Assembly: GCF_902833225.1 (NCBI RefSeq)
Contig: NZ_CADFEI010000003.1
Location: forward strand, 456,750 to 520,749
Length of the DNA: 64,000 nt
Direction of reading: 5' to 3'
From: Burkholderia sp. BCC1644
GTDB lineage: Bacteria; Pseudomonadota; Gammaproteobacteria; Burkholderiales; Burkholderiaceae
The notes under the pieces were generated by a model. It made no database searches. It had not been told where the DNA came from and worked only from the letters and a program-made list of their open reading frames with translations. The position numbers were made by a program, and so were the translations under genes. This document shows, one piece after another, positions 36,490-44,952 of the stretch (within the stretch, counting starts at the first letter, position 1; every line of letters begins with the position of its first letter).

Positions 36490-36533
36490 ACGAAAATTTT
36501 ACACCGGACAGTTTACTTATCCAAAAAATAAAC

Positions 36534-36549
36534 TACACTGTTTAGTGTA
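36534..36549. promoter_or_regulatory. TetR-type operator between TetR and MBL genes
   Basis: Perfect inverted repeat TACACT-GTTT-AGTGTA, 23 bp before the MBL gene's ATG. A second imperfect dyad (AGTTTACT ... AATAAACT, about 36510-36534) lies beside it toward the TetR gene. Confidence 0.65.
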
Positions 36550-36572
36550 CTTTATCCTCCGGACGAACCGAC

Positions 36573-37697
36573 ATGGCATCGCCTCTCGTTTTGATTCACC
36601 GCATTCTGGGTTTTGCGGCCGCCCGGCGCGGCCGCGCGCTGTCCGGCGGTTCGCCGCAGCACAACGGCGAACGCTTCGCCAATGTCGCGCCGCGTCCGGT
36701 CGAAGGATTCGGCAAGACGCTCGGGATCGCGTGGAACATGCTGGTCAACAAGCCGCGCAACACCGTGCCGACCAGTGCATTGCCCATCGATTCGCTGACT
36801 CGCGCGGCGCTCGACGCGGCGCCCGATCGCAGCCTGTACCGGCTTGGCCATTCGACGCTGCTGCTCAAGCTGCGCGGCGAATTCTGGCTGACCGACCCCG
36901 TATTCGCCGAGCGTGCGTCGCCGTTCCGGCACGTCGGCCCCAAGCGCTTCCATGCGCCGCCGATCGCGCTTGAGGATCTCCCGCCGCTGCGCGGTGTGAT
37001 CCTGTCGCACGATCACTACGATCACCTCGACCGCGACACGGTGCTGGCGCTTGCCGCAACCACCGATGTGTTCGTGACCACGCTGGGCGTCGGCGACCGC
37101 CTGATCGAATGGGGCATCGACGCAACAAAGGTCCGGCAGCTCGACTGGTGGCAGAGTGTCGACGTGGCCGGCCTGACACTGACGGCAACCCCCGCGCAGC
37201 ACTTTTCCGGGCGCAGCCTGTTCGACGGCAACAGCACGCTGTGGGCATCGTGGGTCATCGTCGACGACGACCTGCGCGTGTTCTTCAGCGGCGACACCGG
37301 CTACTTCGACGGGTTCCGGACGATCGGCGAGCGCCTCGGACCGTTCGACGTGACGTTGATTGAAACAGGCGCCTATGATGCGCAATGGCCGTACGTGCAC
37401 ATGCAGCCGGAAGAAACCGTCCAGGCGCACATCGATTTGCGCGGACGCTGGCTGGTCCCGATCCATAACGGCACGTTCGATCTTGCAATGCATCGCTGGC
37501 AGGAGCCGTTCGAGCGTGTCACGGCACTGGCTCTCGTGCGCGGCATCGAACTGTCGACGCCCAGGATCGGCGAGCGCCTCGATCTCGGCACGCCGCACCG
37601 CGGTGAGCGGTGGTGGCGCGCCGTCGACGAGCACGCGGCGGCGCCGGCAACGAAATCGCGCCGCTGGCAATTTTGCGCGTCGCAGGCGACCAAGTAG
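36573..37697 (+). CDS. MBL-fold hydrolase (NAPE-PLD/UlaG-like)
   Basis: A 374-residue metallo-beta-lactamase-fold hydrolase. Metal ligands are seen in SHDHYDHLD (about residues 149-157), ATPAQHFSG (about 209-217), FFSGDTGYF (about 234-242) and PIHNGTF near residue 303. The layout (RLGHSTLLLKLRGEFWLTDPVFAERASPF before the HxHxDH motif) is that of NAPE-hydrolysing phospholipase-D-like and outer-membrane-attached MBL proteins. An N-terminal hydrophobic stretch is weak. The substrate is unknown. It is regulated with the divergent TetR gene. Confidence 0.88.
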   Translation: MASPLVLIHRILGFAAARRGRALSGGSPQHNGERFANVAPRPVEGFGKTLGIAWNMLVNKPRNTVPTSALPIDSLTRAALDAAPDRSLYRLGHSTLLLKLRGEFWLTDPVFAERASPFRHVGPKRFHAPPIALEDLPPLRGVILSHDHYDHLDRDTVLALAATTDVFVTTLGVGDRLIEWGIDATKVRQLDWWQSVDVAGLTLTATPAQHFSGRSLFDGNSTLWASWVIVDDDLRVFFSGDTGYFDGFRTIGERLGPFDVTLIETGAYDAQWPYVHMQPEETVQAHIDLRGRWLVPIHNGTFDLAMHRWQEPFERVTALALVRGIELSTPRIGERLDLGTPHRGERWWRAVDEHAAAPATKSRRWQFCASQATK

Positions 37698-37829
37698 GTC
37701 CGTCGGTCGTTGTGCCTGCCGTCCGGGAGCGCGCCCATGCCGCGACTCCCGAAGAAAGGCGCATGTGTTGCCGGGGCACCTGTACACCGACGGCCTGCCT
37801 GACCACCCGCTTACCTGAATAGAGAAGTC

Positions 37830-38846
37830 ATGCATCTGGCACCCGTCCGATACACACCCGGCCAACGAGACGACGACGTCGCCATCGCTGCATCCAACCA
37901 GGCAGACCAACAGTCGACCAACCGCAGCCGCGTGTGCGATCTGCGGCAGGCACTCGCAACGCGCGTCGCGAGATGGACCGAAGGCGCCGACCACGTCACC
38001 ACGGCCATTCCGAACCTGAGCTTCCATCGCAGGGAAGCGCCGACGCAGCCGATGGAGTGCATGGTCGAGCCGAGCTTCGGTCTCGTCGTTCAGGGCACGA
38101 AGCGGGTCATTCAGAGCGGCGACGCTTATATCTACGACGCCAACCGTTTTCTGATCACGTCGCTCGATTTGCCTGGCTCGACGCAAGTCATCGAGGCCAG
38201 CCACGAGGAGCCGTTTCTCGGGATCGGGCTCAAGCTCGATTTTCACGTCCTCGCGGAACTGATGATGCAGGTCGCACCGGATCACGACGATGCGCCCGTG
38301 GGCCGCGGCCTCGTCGTCGGCGACATGACCGAACCGCTGTTCGATGCACTCAACCGGTTGCTGGCGTTGCTGGACGACCCGAACGCCATCCCCGTTCTCG
38401 CACCGTACGTCGAGCGGGAAATCTACTATCGGCTGCTGACGAGCGACCAGGGCGCTCGCCTGCGTCAGATCGCGTCCGCCGGCAGCCAGGGCAACCGCGT
38501 GTCACGTGCGATCCGTTGGCTGCGGGCCCACTATGACGAGTCGCTGCGGGTCGACGATCTCGCGGCGCAGGTTCAGATGAGCAGTTCGACCTTCCATCAC
38601 CACTTCCGTCAGCTCACGGGCATGAGTCCGCTGCAGTACCAGAAATGGATACGGCTCAACGAGGCACGTCGGCTGATGCTGTCCGAGCGACTCGACGCTG
38701 CGTCGGCATCGTTCAGGGTCGGGTATGCGAGCCCGACCCAGTTCAATCGGGAATACAGCCGGTTGTTCGGCAATTCACCGCGGCGAGATATCGATAGCCT
38801 GCGGAGCGGGACGGATGTCGTTCTGTCAATCGCGGCAAGCTATTGA
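37830..38846 (+). CDS. AraC-family regulator with AraC_N sensor domain
   Basis: A 338-residue regulator. The N-terminal cupin-like AraC_N domain (about residues 60-200) contains ECMVEPSFGLVVQGTKRVIQSGDAYIYD, and a double helix-turn-helix AraC domain lies at about residues 232-325 (IRWLRAHYDESLRVDDLAAQVQMSSSTFHHHFRQ, SPLQYQKWIRLNEARRLML, GYASPTQFNREYSRLFG). It is encoded 132 bp after the MBL gene, in the same direction, and is the last gene before the partition region. Its target is unknown. Confidence 0.92.
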   Translation: MHLAPVRYTPGQRDDDVAIAASNQADQQSTNRSRVCDLRQALATRVARWTEGADHVTTAIPNLSFHRREAPTQPMECMVEPSFGLVVQGTKRVIQSGDAYIYDANRFLITSLDLPGSTQVIEASHEEPFLGIGLKLDFHVLAELMMQVAPDHDDAPVGRGLVVGDMTEPLFDALNRLLALLDDPNAIPVLAPYVEREIYYRLLTSDQGARLRQIASAGSQGNRVSRAIRWLRAHYDESLRVDDLAAQVQMSSSTFHHHFRQLTGMSPLQYQKWIRLNEARRLMLSERLDAASASFRVGYASPTQFNREYSRLFGNSPRRDIDSLRSGTDVVLSIAASY

Positions 38847-39250
38847 TCGCAGGCAACGATCTCGGAGATGCGGGGCGCCCTGCTTTGGCGGGATCCACAG
38901 CATTGCAGGATCGGCTCAATGCGTAAGTGATCAGGTCGGTTGAATCGAGTGCGCGACAGGGCGTGTGTGCCTTTCCCACTCACGATCAATTGTTCAGCAT
39001 CTGTCCGGCGAATTCCCTTTGAAGGCCTTGAGCGTCGTGACGACCGCATTCAAGGGGGCGCGCATCCAGACTCATGGGCGATCTGTTGTTGACAGGCAGT
39101 CACCCATCTCATCCCTGAACCTATGTGGGCTCACCTCTCTCGACGACCGAGGCACCTGTTCCAGTGTTCACGTCCCTGGTCGCAAATTTCTCATCGATCG
39201 ATTTCTCCTGAGACGTCGCGGTTCAACGGATCGTGCGACTGACGCGATGC

Positions 39251-39266
39251 GTTGTCACGTGACAAC
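39251..39266. promoter_or_regulatory. parS site 1 (perfect)
   Basis: GTTGTCACGTGACAAC, a complete 16-bp palindrome. It is the most distal of five, about 1.4 kb upstream of parA. Confidence 0.92.
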
Positions 39267-39985
39267 TCGGGTTGATTATCGGCATGACGTGTCGGATCTG
39301 GGCGTCGACATGGTTCCATGATGGCCCCGACCAGTAGCAAATCTGCTTCCTTCAGGTCTGGATCATCGAAAACGTCTTATTAACTACGAAATACGTATCC
39401 AAACCTACAAATCGTGTCGCTCATGAGTGCATCGATGACGACGGCGGGTGGAAATATCATACGCCCCTATTTCCGCCGGCGATCCTGCTCATTTCGCGTG
39501 AAACAACATGAAGAATGTAGCGCAAGCCATTGCCACACAAGGATTTCCGAGAACGCTCCATTTTTCGAAAATGTTTCACGATCCGGCCCGTTTGCGTTGT
39601 CGCAGGTCCCTCGACGGGCGAATTCCCACCGATTCGCCCGCTCCAGTGCGTCGCGGTCGTAGACAGGACTCCAGGATGTATTGGCGGCAACGCGAGCGTA
39701 CGACGAAGCCACACCCCTCCCCTGCTGACGGTTGGACGAGACGGAGCTACGGCGGGGCCTCTCTATAAATGGGGCCATATCATGGATATCCGCAACGCGC
39801 TTCGCCGGATATATCTGTCCGTGCAGCCGCTAAGCTCACGCGAGGACGAGCGCGTGCGTGGGCAGGTAGCCGGTGACACCGACTCCAGACCGATAGGTCA
39901 CTCGTCGACTCACCATCTTCAGGCGTGCATCTACAACGACAACTGAGGACTTCCTGTCGATCAAACGACCTCGCCCGGAGTTTCG

Positions 39986-40001
39986 GTTGTCACGTGACAA
40001 C
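39986..40001. promoter_or_regulatory. parS site 2 (perfect)
   Basis: Second complete GTTGTCACGTGACAAC palindrome, 654 bp from the parA start. Confidence 0.92.
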
Positions 40002-40153
40002 TCATCAGCGAACCGTTCAGCAAGCCACGTTTAACGGCGAACCGTCACCCGCGAAGCCTCTCCTTAATAGACTGCGTCTACGCTCTACACGCTGTTCGAT
40101 CTCACTATCTTCGGAAGACGCTACGAAGCCAACCCTGGCGCACATCACGGGCG

Positions 40154-40169
40154 CTTGTCACGTGACAAC
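40154..40169. promoter_or_regulatory. parS site 3 (C variant)
   Basis: CTTGTCACGTGACAAC; the first base is C in place of G, the other 15 bases are unchanged. Confidence 0.88.
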
Positions 40170-40307
40170 TCACCTTGTCGGCAAGTAATCGCATGAGGCC
40201 CAAAGCCGCATATCGAATGTAGAAGTGGCGCTGCCGAGGCCGGCACCATTCCGTGATCAAAAGCGACCTAGCGATGTAAAGCGACGACGCGAATCGATGT
40301 CCAGCCA

Positions 40308-40323
40308 CTTGTCACGTGACAAC
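40308..40323. promoter_or_regulatory. parS site 4 (C variant)
   Basis: CTTGTCACGTGACAAC, same single-base variant as site 3. Confidence 0.88.
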
Positions 40324-40543
40324 TACCAACCTGTCGCCGTTCGAGATTCCAGTCAATCGGAATCTCAGCGAGTTTCGATAGAAATGGAAAAGTCGTGACG
40401 ATCGGCTTCCATGCTTCACCTTCGTCGTCGATATTAAAATCAGGTGAATTTTCCACACTCTAGTGAATGCATTGTTGGTGTGATCGACAATTTTATTTTT
40501 ACTCGATCATTTGTCGATGATGACAGGTAGGCCGTTTGGCCAA

Positions 40544-40559
40544 CTTGTCACGTGACAAC
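40544..40559. promoter_or_regulatory. parS site 5 (C variant), nearest parA
   Basis: CTTGTCACGTGACAAC, ending 95 bp before the parA ATG. ParB bound here could also control the parAB promoter. Confidence 0.88.
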
Positions 40560-40654
40560 CACATCGACCATCAAGGTATGCATTGCATTCAATGCTTTTC
40601 TGGACATTTCAACAATAACTGCATATATTACGCAAAACTCCTTGGAGGAATTTA

Positions 40655-41350
40655 ATGGCTTTCAAGATCGCCGTCAGTAATCAAAAAGGTGGGACCGGGA
40701 AGACGACCATCTCCGTCAACATCGCGGCTGCGTTCGAAGCCGGTGGCAACAAGGTCGCCCTGATAGATGCCGACCCTCAAGGCACTTCTGTTCGTTGGGT
40801 AACGAGTGGCGAGAACACGTTGCCTATGACGGTCCTTTCGCTGGCGCCCGCCGGCCGCGGCATCGGTGGCGAGATCAAGAAGCAGGACGCGAACTTCGAC
40901 GTGATCGTCGTCGACTGTCCTGGCAACCTCGAAGATCCGCGCATCGCCTCCGTCCTTGAAGTAGCCGACTTTTGCCTGGTACCGCTGTCGCCGTCGCCGG
41001 CCGACCTGTACAGCACCGTCGCGATGATCCGCATGATCGAATCGATGCGCTCCGTTCGAAACCCTAATCTTTCTTCCGCATTGATGCTGAATAGCGTCAA
41101 TGGAAAAACTAAAATGCGTGAAGAAATTTTAAAAATTCTAAGAGCTGAAGAAATAGGGGAGCATCTGCTCGACAGCCAGATCGCGCAACGCGAGGTCTAC
41201 CGTCAGACATTCGCGCTCGGCACCACGATCCACCATCACAATCGATACCTGAAGGGCCTGAAAGAAGCCCGCGCGGAAATCGAAAAGCTGGTCACGGAAA
41301 TGGCCCAATACATCGCGTCGACGCGCGCTACCGGAGCCGCCCATGGCTAA
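40655..41350 (+). CDS. parA: Partition ATPase ParA
   Basis: A 231-residue ParA/Soj-type ATPase that drives replicon segregation with ParB-parS. The deviant Walker A motif is at about residues 9-17 (NQKGGTGKTT), the A' motif at ALIDADPQGTS, and Walker B at VIVVDCPGN. There is no N-terminal helix-turn-helix, so DNA binding is non-specific. The ATG at 40655 has GGAGG upstream. Codons in 41101-41160 are strikingly A+T-rich (18 G+C of 60) compared with the rest of the gene. It overlaps parB by 8 bp. Confidence 0.95.
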   Translation: MAFKIAVSNQKGGTGKTTISVNIAAAFEAGGNKVALIDADPQGTSVRWVTSGENTLPMTVLSLAPAGRGIGGEIKKQDANFDVIVVDCPGNLEDPRIASVLEVADFCLVPLSPSPADLYSTVAMIRMIESMRSVRNPNLSSALMLNSVNGKTKMREEILKILRAEEIGEHLLDSQIAQREVYRQTFALGTTIHHHNRYLKGLKEARAEIEKLVTEMAQYIASTRATGAAHG

Positions 41351-42374
41351 GGACACTTCGAAAGACAAGAAGCCGACCGGCAACCTGCACCTCGCTGCCG
41401 GCCTGTTGCGCGGACTCGCGCAGGAAAATGCCGCCCTCGAAACGCGGCTGCCCGAACCTACGACCGCTGCGAATGTTGCCGTCGAGGCGGCGCCTGCCGG
41501 CGCGCCGGCCGCAGTCACGCCCGCCGGTACGTCGGATCTCGGCGCGCCGCAGAAGGTGCTGGTCAAGGACTGCATCCCGAACCCGTTCAACCCGCGCGTG
41601 TTCTACTCCGAGTCGAGCTTGCACGAGCTCGCGCTGACGTTGAAACGGGAAGGGCAGATCGAGCCGATCAAGGTCACGCGGCTCCCGGAATTTCCCGGCA
41701 AGCTCGTCGTGATCGACGGGCAGCGTCGGCTGCGCGCGACGAGCATCAACGGCGACGAGACCATCAACGCCACGTTCCGCACGGATCACACGCCCGAGCA
41801 GCTCTATACGATCGCGTATCGCGCGAACCACGACCACGAGCGCCAGACGATTTTCGACGATGCGGTTGCGTGGAAGCGCCTCCTCGACGAGAAGGTCTTT
41901 TCCGACCAGAACACGCTGGCGGAAAAGATCGGCAAGGACAAGGCATCGATCAGCAAGACGCTGTCGCTCAACGCACTGCCCAACACGCTGCTGGAGCGGA
42001 TGGCCAGCGCGAATGACGTGGTCGGCCTGCAGGCGGCGTATTTCCTGAAGCTGATCTTCGAACGCCTGGGCGAGCCGACGGCCGACCGGCTGCTGACGGC
42101 CGTGATCGACCGGAAAAAATCGGTCCGCGATCTCGAGAATTTCCTGCGGGCACAGAGCGACGGCAACAAGAAAACGGGCCGCACGCGTTACAGCGTTCGT
42201 CACGACTTCGCACTCGAGTCGCGCGCGATCGGCCAGTTGAAGACCTACCCCGATGGCCGTCTGGATCTGCAGCTCAAGGGCGTCGACGCGTCCCATCAGG
42301 AAGCGCTTGCCGACCAGCTCAAGACCGTCATCGATGCTTACGTCGCCGAGCTGGCGACGGCCGCGCAAAAGTAA
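41343..42374 (+). CDS. parB: Centromere-binding protein ParB
   Basis: A 343-residue ParB. After a variable Ala/Pro-rich tail come the ParB/Srx CTPase domain (residues about 65-165; IPNPFNPRVFYSESSLHELALTLKREGQIEPIKVTRLP, VIDGQRRLRATSI), the central helix-turn-helix (about 180-250; TLAEKIGKDKASISKTLSLNALP) and a C-terminal dimerisation part. It binds the parS palindromes upstream of parA and loads as a CTP-dependent clamp, as known for the family. It overlaps parA and is convergent with the rep gene. Confidence 0.95.
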   Translation: MAKDTSKDKKPTGNLHLAAGLLRGLAQENAALETRLPEPTTAANVAVEAAPAGAPAAVTPAGTSDLGAPQKVLVKDCIPNPFNPRVFYSESSLHELALTLKREGQIEPIKVTRLPEFPGKLVVIDGQRRLRATSINGDETINATFRTDHTPEQLYTIAYRANHDHERQTIFDDAVAWKRLLDEKVFSDQNTLAEKIGKDKASISKTLSLNALPNTLLERMASANDVVGLQAAYFLKLIFERLGEPTADRLLTAVIDRKKSVRDLENFLRAQSDGNKKTGRTRYSVRHDFALESRAIGQLKTYPDGRLDLQLKGVDASHQEALADQLKTVIDAYVAELATAAQK

Positions 42375-42388
42375 CGCGCCAAAAGCAG

Positions 42389-42468
42389 AAGGCCTCGCAT
42401 CCGCCTTGCACCGCGAAGCCGGACGACACCAAGTCCGGCGCACGACGCACCCTCGGCTGCGAGGCCTT
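42389..42468. terminator. Nested hairpins between parB and rep
   Basis: An outer 11-bp perfect inverted repeat (AAGGCCTCGCA at 42389-42399, TGCGAGGCCTT at 42458-42468) encloses an inner perfect hairpin (CCGGAC at 42419-42424, GTCCGG at 42433-42438). It lies exactly between the convergent parB and rep stop codons, so it probably ends transcription from both sides. Confidence 0.65.
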
Positions 42469-42470
42469 GA

Positions 42471-43787
42471 TCAGTTACCTGCGAGACTGCTTTTGAGCAG
42501 GAATTCCAGCAGGTCGTCCGAGGTCGGTTCGCCCCAGGTATCCAGTGCGAGCCATCGGAAGAAGCTGGTCTGCGCGAGCTTGCTCGCCTTCTTCTTCGGC
42601 GACAGCGTCAGGTCCTTCGAGCCCGCCACCGTCTCGTTGTAGCGTTCGAGCAGCTTGGTCTGGTCGTCGATCTCCAGCTCGCGGAAATACGCGCCGGCTT
42701 CCTCGACCTTCGCCGCCAGATACTTGTCGCGAATCTGCTCCTGCTTGCTCTGCGCGGATTCCTTCGCCGGTGCGGCTGCCTCGGTTCCCTGCCCGTCGGC
42801 CAGCGTATAGCCGTGCGTCAGTGCCTTGCGGAAATACGCGGCCACATTGTCGACCGGCGCCGCATTCTTCTTCGTTGTCCGATTGAGCGTATAGGCGATC
42901 GCCGCCTTGATGCGCTGCACGCCGTATTGCGTGATCAAGCGGCGCGCCTCCGAACGCGGAATGCCGAACTTGGCGACTTCCTCGACCAACGCCTCGTTCT
43001 TGACGTCGCCGTCCTCCACCGTATCAGCGCTCTGCTTGCGCGTCACCTTGAACTGCACGGCTTCCACGCTGCGGCCGGACTTGTGTTCGATCAGCTCGAG
43101 CGTGTGATCCGATACTTCGTTCACCTCCTGAATGCACGGGACCAGGACCTTGCTCTTGAACAGCTTGTATTCCTTGTACGATTGCGACGCCTTGTCCTGG
43201 CCGAGAATGAGGTCACGGAATTTCGGCAGCGGGATCTTCGCGGTGATGCCGATCCCTTCGTAGCGCACCGTGTTTTCCCACAGCGCGAGCGAGTGCGACC
43301 GCCGGAACTCGCGGGCGATCCGCATATCGATCAGCGCGTAGATTTCGGGGTTCAGCAATTCGCTGCGAATCTGGTCGGAGAAGCTGTACTTCAGCACCGA
43401 TTGCTCGAGCTCCGCGCCGGCGAGCAGGCCCGACGCTTTCCAGACCGTCGAACGGTCCGCGGCCAGGTAGTCCCAGTTGACGACGGTACTGATCAGCGAG
43501 TTGACCGTGTCCTTCACGTACTTCGTGTTGTTGCTGTTCAACCCGCTCTCGTGAGAAAGCGAAGCGATCGAGATCGAGAAGCTGGTCCGGCCAGGCTCGA
43601 ACGCCTCCTGCCGAAGGGCGTTCTTGATCAGCGAACTGAACATCTTGCGCTGCTGCAGCCCGATCTTTCCCGACTTGGGCGCGATATGAATCGCCTGGAC
43701 CGCCTTGCGCAGCAAGTCGGGAGGCTCGGGTGTCTGAAACAGTGAAACCTGTTTGTCTGAGCCTTTGCTTGCGGGCTTGCGCGGCAT
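42471..43787 (-). CDS. Replication initiator, Rep_3/RepB superfamily
   Basis: A 438-residue replication initiator. The N-terminal part (residues about 35-260) fits the twin winged-helix Rep_3 fold of plasmid initiators (KMFSSLIKNALRQ, SISIASLSHESGLNSNNTKYVKDTVNSLISTVVNWDYL, LALWENTVRYEGIG, YKEYKLFKSKVLVPCIQEVNEVSD). A lysine-rich C-terminal extension of about 130 residues has no family match that I know. It should bind the iterons upstream of its own gene and open the origin. It is transcribed away from the iterons, with a TATAAA-like -10 at 43826-43831. Confidence 0.9.
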   Translation of the reverse strand: MPRKPASKGSDKQVSLFQTPEPPDLLRKAVQAIHIAPKSGKIGLQQRKMFSSLIKNALRQEAFEPGRTSFSISIASLSHESGLNSNNTKYVKDTVNSLISTVVNWDYLAADRSTVWKASGLLAGAELEQSVLKYSFSDQIRSELLNPEIYALIDMRIAREFRRSHSLALWENTVRYEGIGITAKIPLPKFRDLILGQDKASQSYKEYKLFKSKVLVPCIQEVNEVSDHTLELIEHKSGRSVEAVQFKVTRKQSADTVEDGDVKNEALVEEVAKFGIPRSEARRLITQYGVQRIKAAIAYTLNRTTKKNAAPVDNVAAYFRKALTHGYTLADGQGTEAAAPAKESAQSKQEQIRDKYLAAKVEEAGAYFRELEIDDQTKLLERYNETVAGSKDLTLSPKKKASKLAQTSFFRWLALDTWGEPTSDDLLEFLLKSSLAGN

Positions 43788-43801
43788 CGTGATGTCCGGA
43801 T

Positions 43802-43812
43802 AAGGTGACCTT
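43802..43812. promoter_or_regulatory. Short palindrome upstream of rep (possible autoregulatory site)
   Basis: AAGGTGACCTT, an 11-bp perfect palindrome 15 bp before the rep ATG and just downstream of a TATAAA box. Iteron-type initiators often repress themselves at an inverted site here. The GGT/ACC ends resemble the TACC end of the iterons, but the match is short. Confidence 0.4.
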
Positions 43813-43938
43813 GTTGATAGCGGACTTTATACCTTTTCTCGCGCCGGAGCAACGTCCTCGCTCCAGCATCACTTTCACTATCGCGTGTAACCATCAGATA
43901 TTAAAGGGAAACTCATGTTTATTAGACTTGCGATGAGC

Positions 43939-44952
43939 CCCATATCCATCTACCTTTGGAAAAAAAAACTTCCCAAAAGCCGCTACCTTTAATGTCCCGA
44001 CACCAAAACCCGGCACGAGATTTGCCCTCGGGAAGGTAACCATCCATGGGAGACAAACGACCGTAATCGAGATCGTCGGCCGGATTCGTGGTGCTCTGCA
44101 GCACAGCCGCGTCTTTCTCCCATAACTTGCTACCTTCATCGTTTCCCATAGGAGGGTACCTGTCGACTTCATCGATTTCGTTGTTTTCGATCCCGACGGT
44201 AGAAATAGCTCCCATAAATGGCAACCTTCCGGTTCCCCCATAGCTGGCAACCTATCCGTAGCAACGATCCTGTCCATGGGAAAGGTTTCCGCAGCAGGTT
44301 GGTGAAATGTAGCCGATTGGCCCAGACTTCCTCCCATAAACAGGTACCTCCGAGATTCCCCATAAACGTCTACCCGAAGAAAATCGCTGTGCCTCGAGGC
44401 ACCCGAGGATCGAGAAAACTGGCCCATAAAAGGCTACCTTGATACGTTCCCATAGACGACTACCCTGTGCGATTTATGACCCCTTTCCCATAACCGGGTA
44501 CGCTCGCCCCATATCCACAACCCCGAATCCCCACAACGCGGTACCCCATTCCCCAAATCCACAGACCTGAAACCCCAGACCCTTCCACCTGTGCTCCCAT
44601 AAATGGGTACCGAACACCGCTCAAACCCTTGTGGCACAAGGCTGTGAGCCGTCTAAAAGTAGTTAAAGAAGTAAACGTGGTTTACAAAAGATGTAAACAC
44701 ACGTGTGCTGCCACAGAAAGACGAACCCCATAAACCGCTACCAATGGGAGCCGTCTGTGGTACGGAAAGCGCGTTGATCCTTCGATCCAGGCCTGCGGAA
44801 CATCAGGTTGCCCCTTGTTCCACTGGGACTTCAGGCCCGACAAGGCTTCCCAGAGAGGTGAGTACCTACTCACAAACGCCGAAACGTAGAAACCTATGGG
44901 AGGAAATCGCAAAAAAATCCTCCAACTTGGCGCACAGGTTCCCGGTTATGGG
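43939..44952. repeat. Iteron field: replication origin of the replicon
   Basis: About 18 copies of a 16-bp repeat, consensus CCCATAAAnGGnTACC. Plus-strand copies start at 43939, 43972, 44119, 44145, 44211, 44237, 44333, 44359, 44423, 44449, 44487, 44508 (degenerate), 44530, 44596 and 44727. Reversed copies occupy 44035-44050, 44885-44900 and 44937-44952. Four pairs are spaced exactly 26 bp start to start (44119/44145, 44211/44237, 44333/44359, 44423/44449). Spacers are unique sequence and of varied length, which rules out CRISPR. The field lies directly upstream of rep, as at iteron-controlled origins. Confidence 0.92.
44640..44700. other. A+T-rich segment with GTAAAC repeats (possible unwinding element)
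   Basis: The most A+T-rich stretch within the iteron field. It contains the perfect dyad GTAAAC-GTG-GTTTAC at 44671-44685 and a third GTAAAC at 44693-44698. It lies between the iterons at 44596 and 44727, a sensible place for strand opening. A DnaA-box-like ATATCCACA occurs at 44511-44519 and TTATCCACG on the minus strand at 45109-45117. Confidence 0.5.

Larger units (their letters stand above)
38847..40654. other. Centromere-like non-coding region with five parS sites
   Basis: About 1.8 kb with no convincing gene; the frames that are open are short and mutually overlapping. It holds five copies of a 16-bp palindrome (listed separately) spaced 735, 168, 154 and 236 bp apart, start to start, and a more A+T-rich end (40440-40654) leading into parA. 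The last 220 bp probably hold the parA promoter; GGAGG lies six bases before the ATG. Confidence 0.85.

Noticed and set aside
39530..39946. Short open frames within the parS region
   Set aside because: Overlapping frames on both strands of similar length, no ribosome sites and no recognisable protein.
43939..44952. Possible CRISPR array
   Set aside because: Repeats are 16 bp, imperfect, in both orientations and with variable spacing; no cas genes; position upstream of rep fits iterons.
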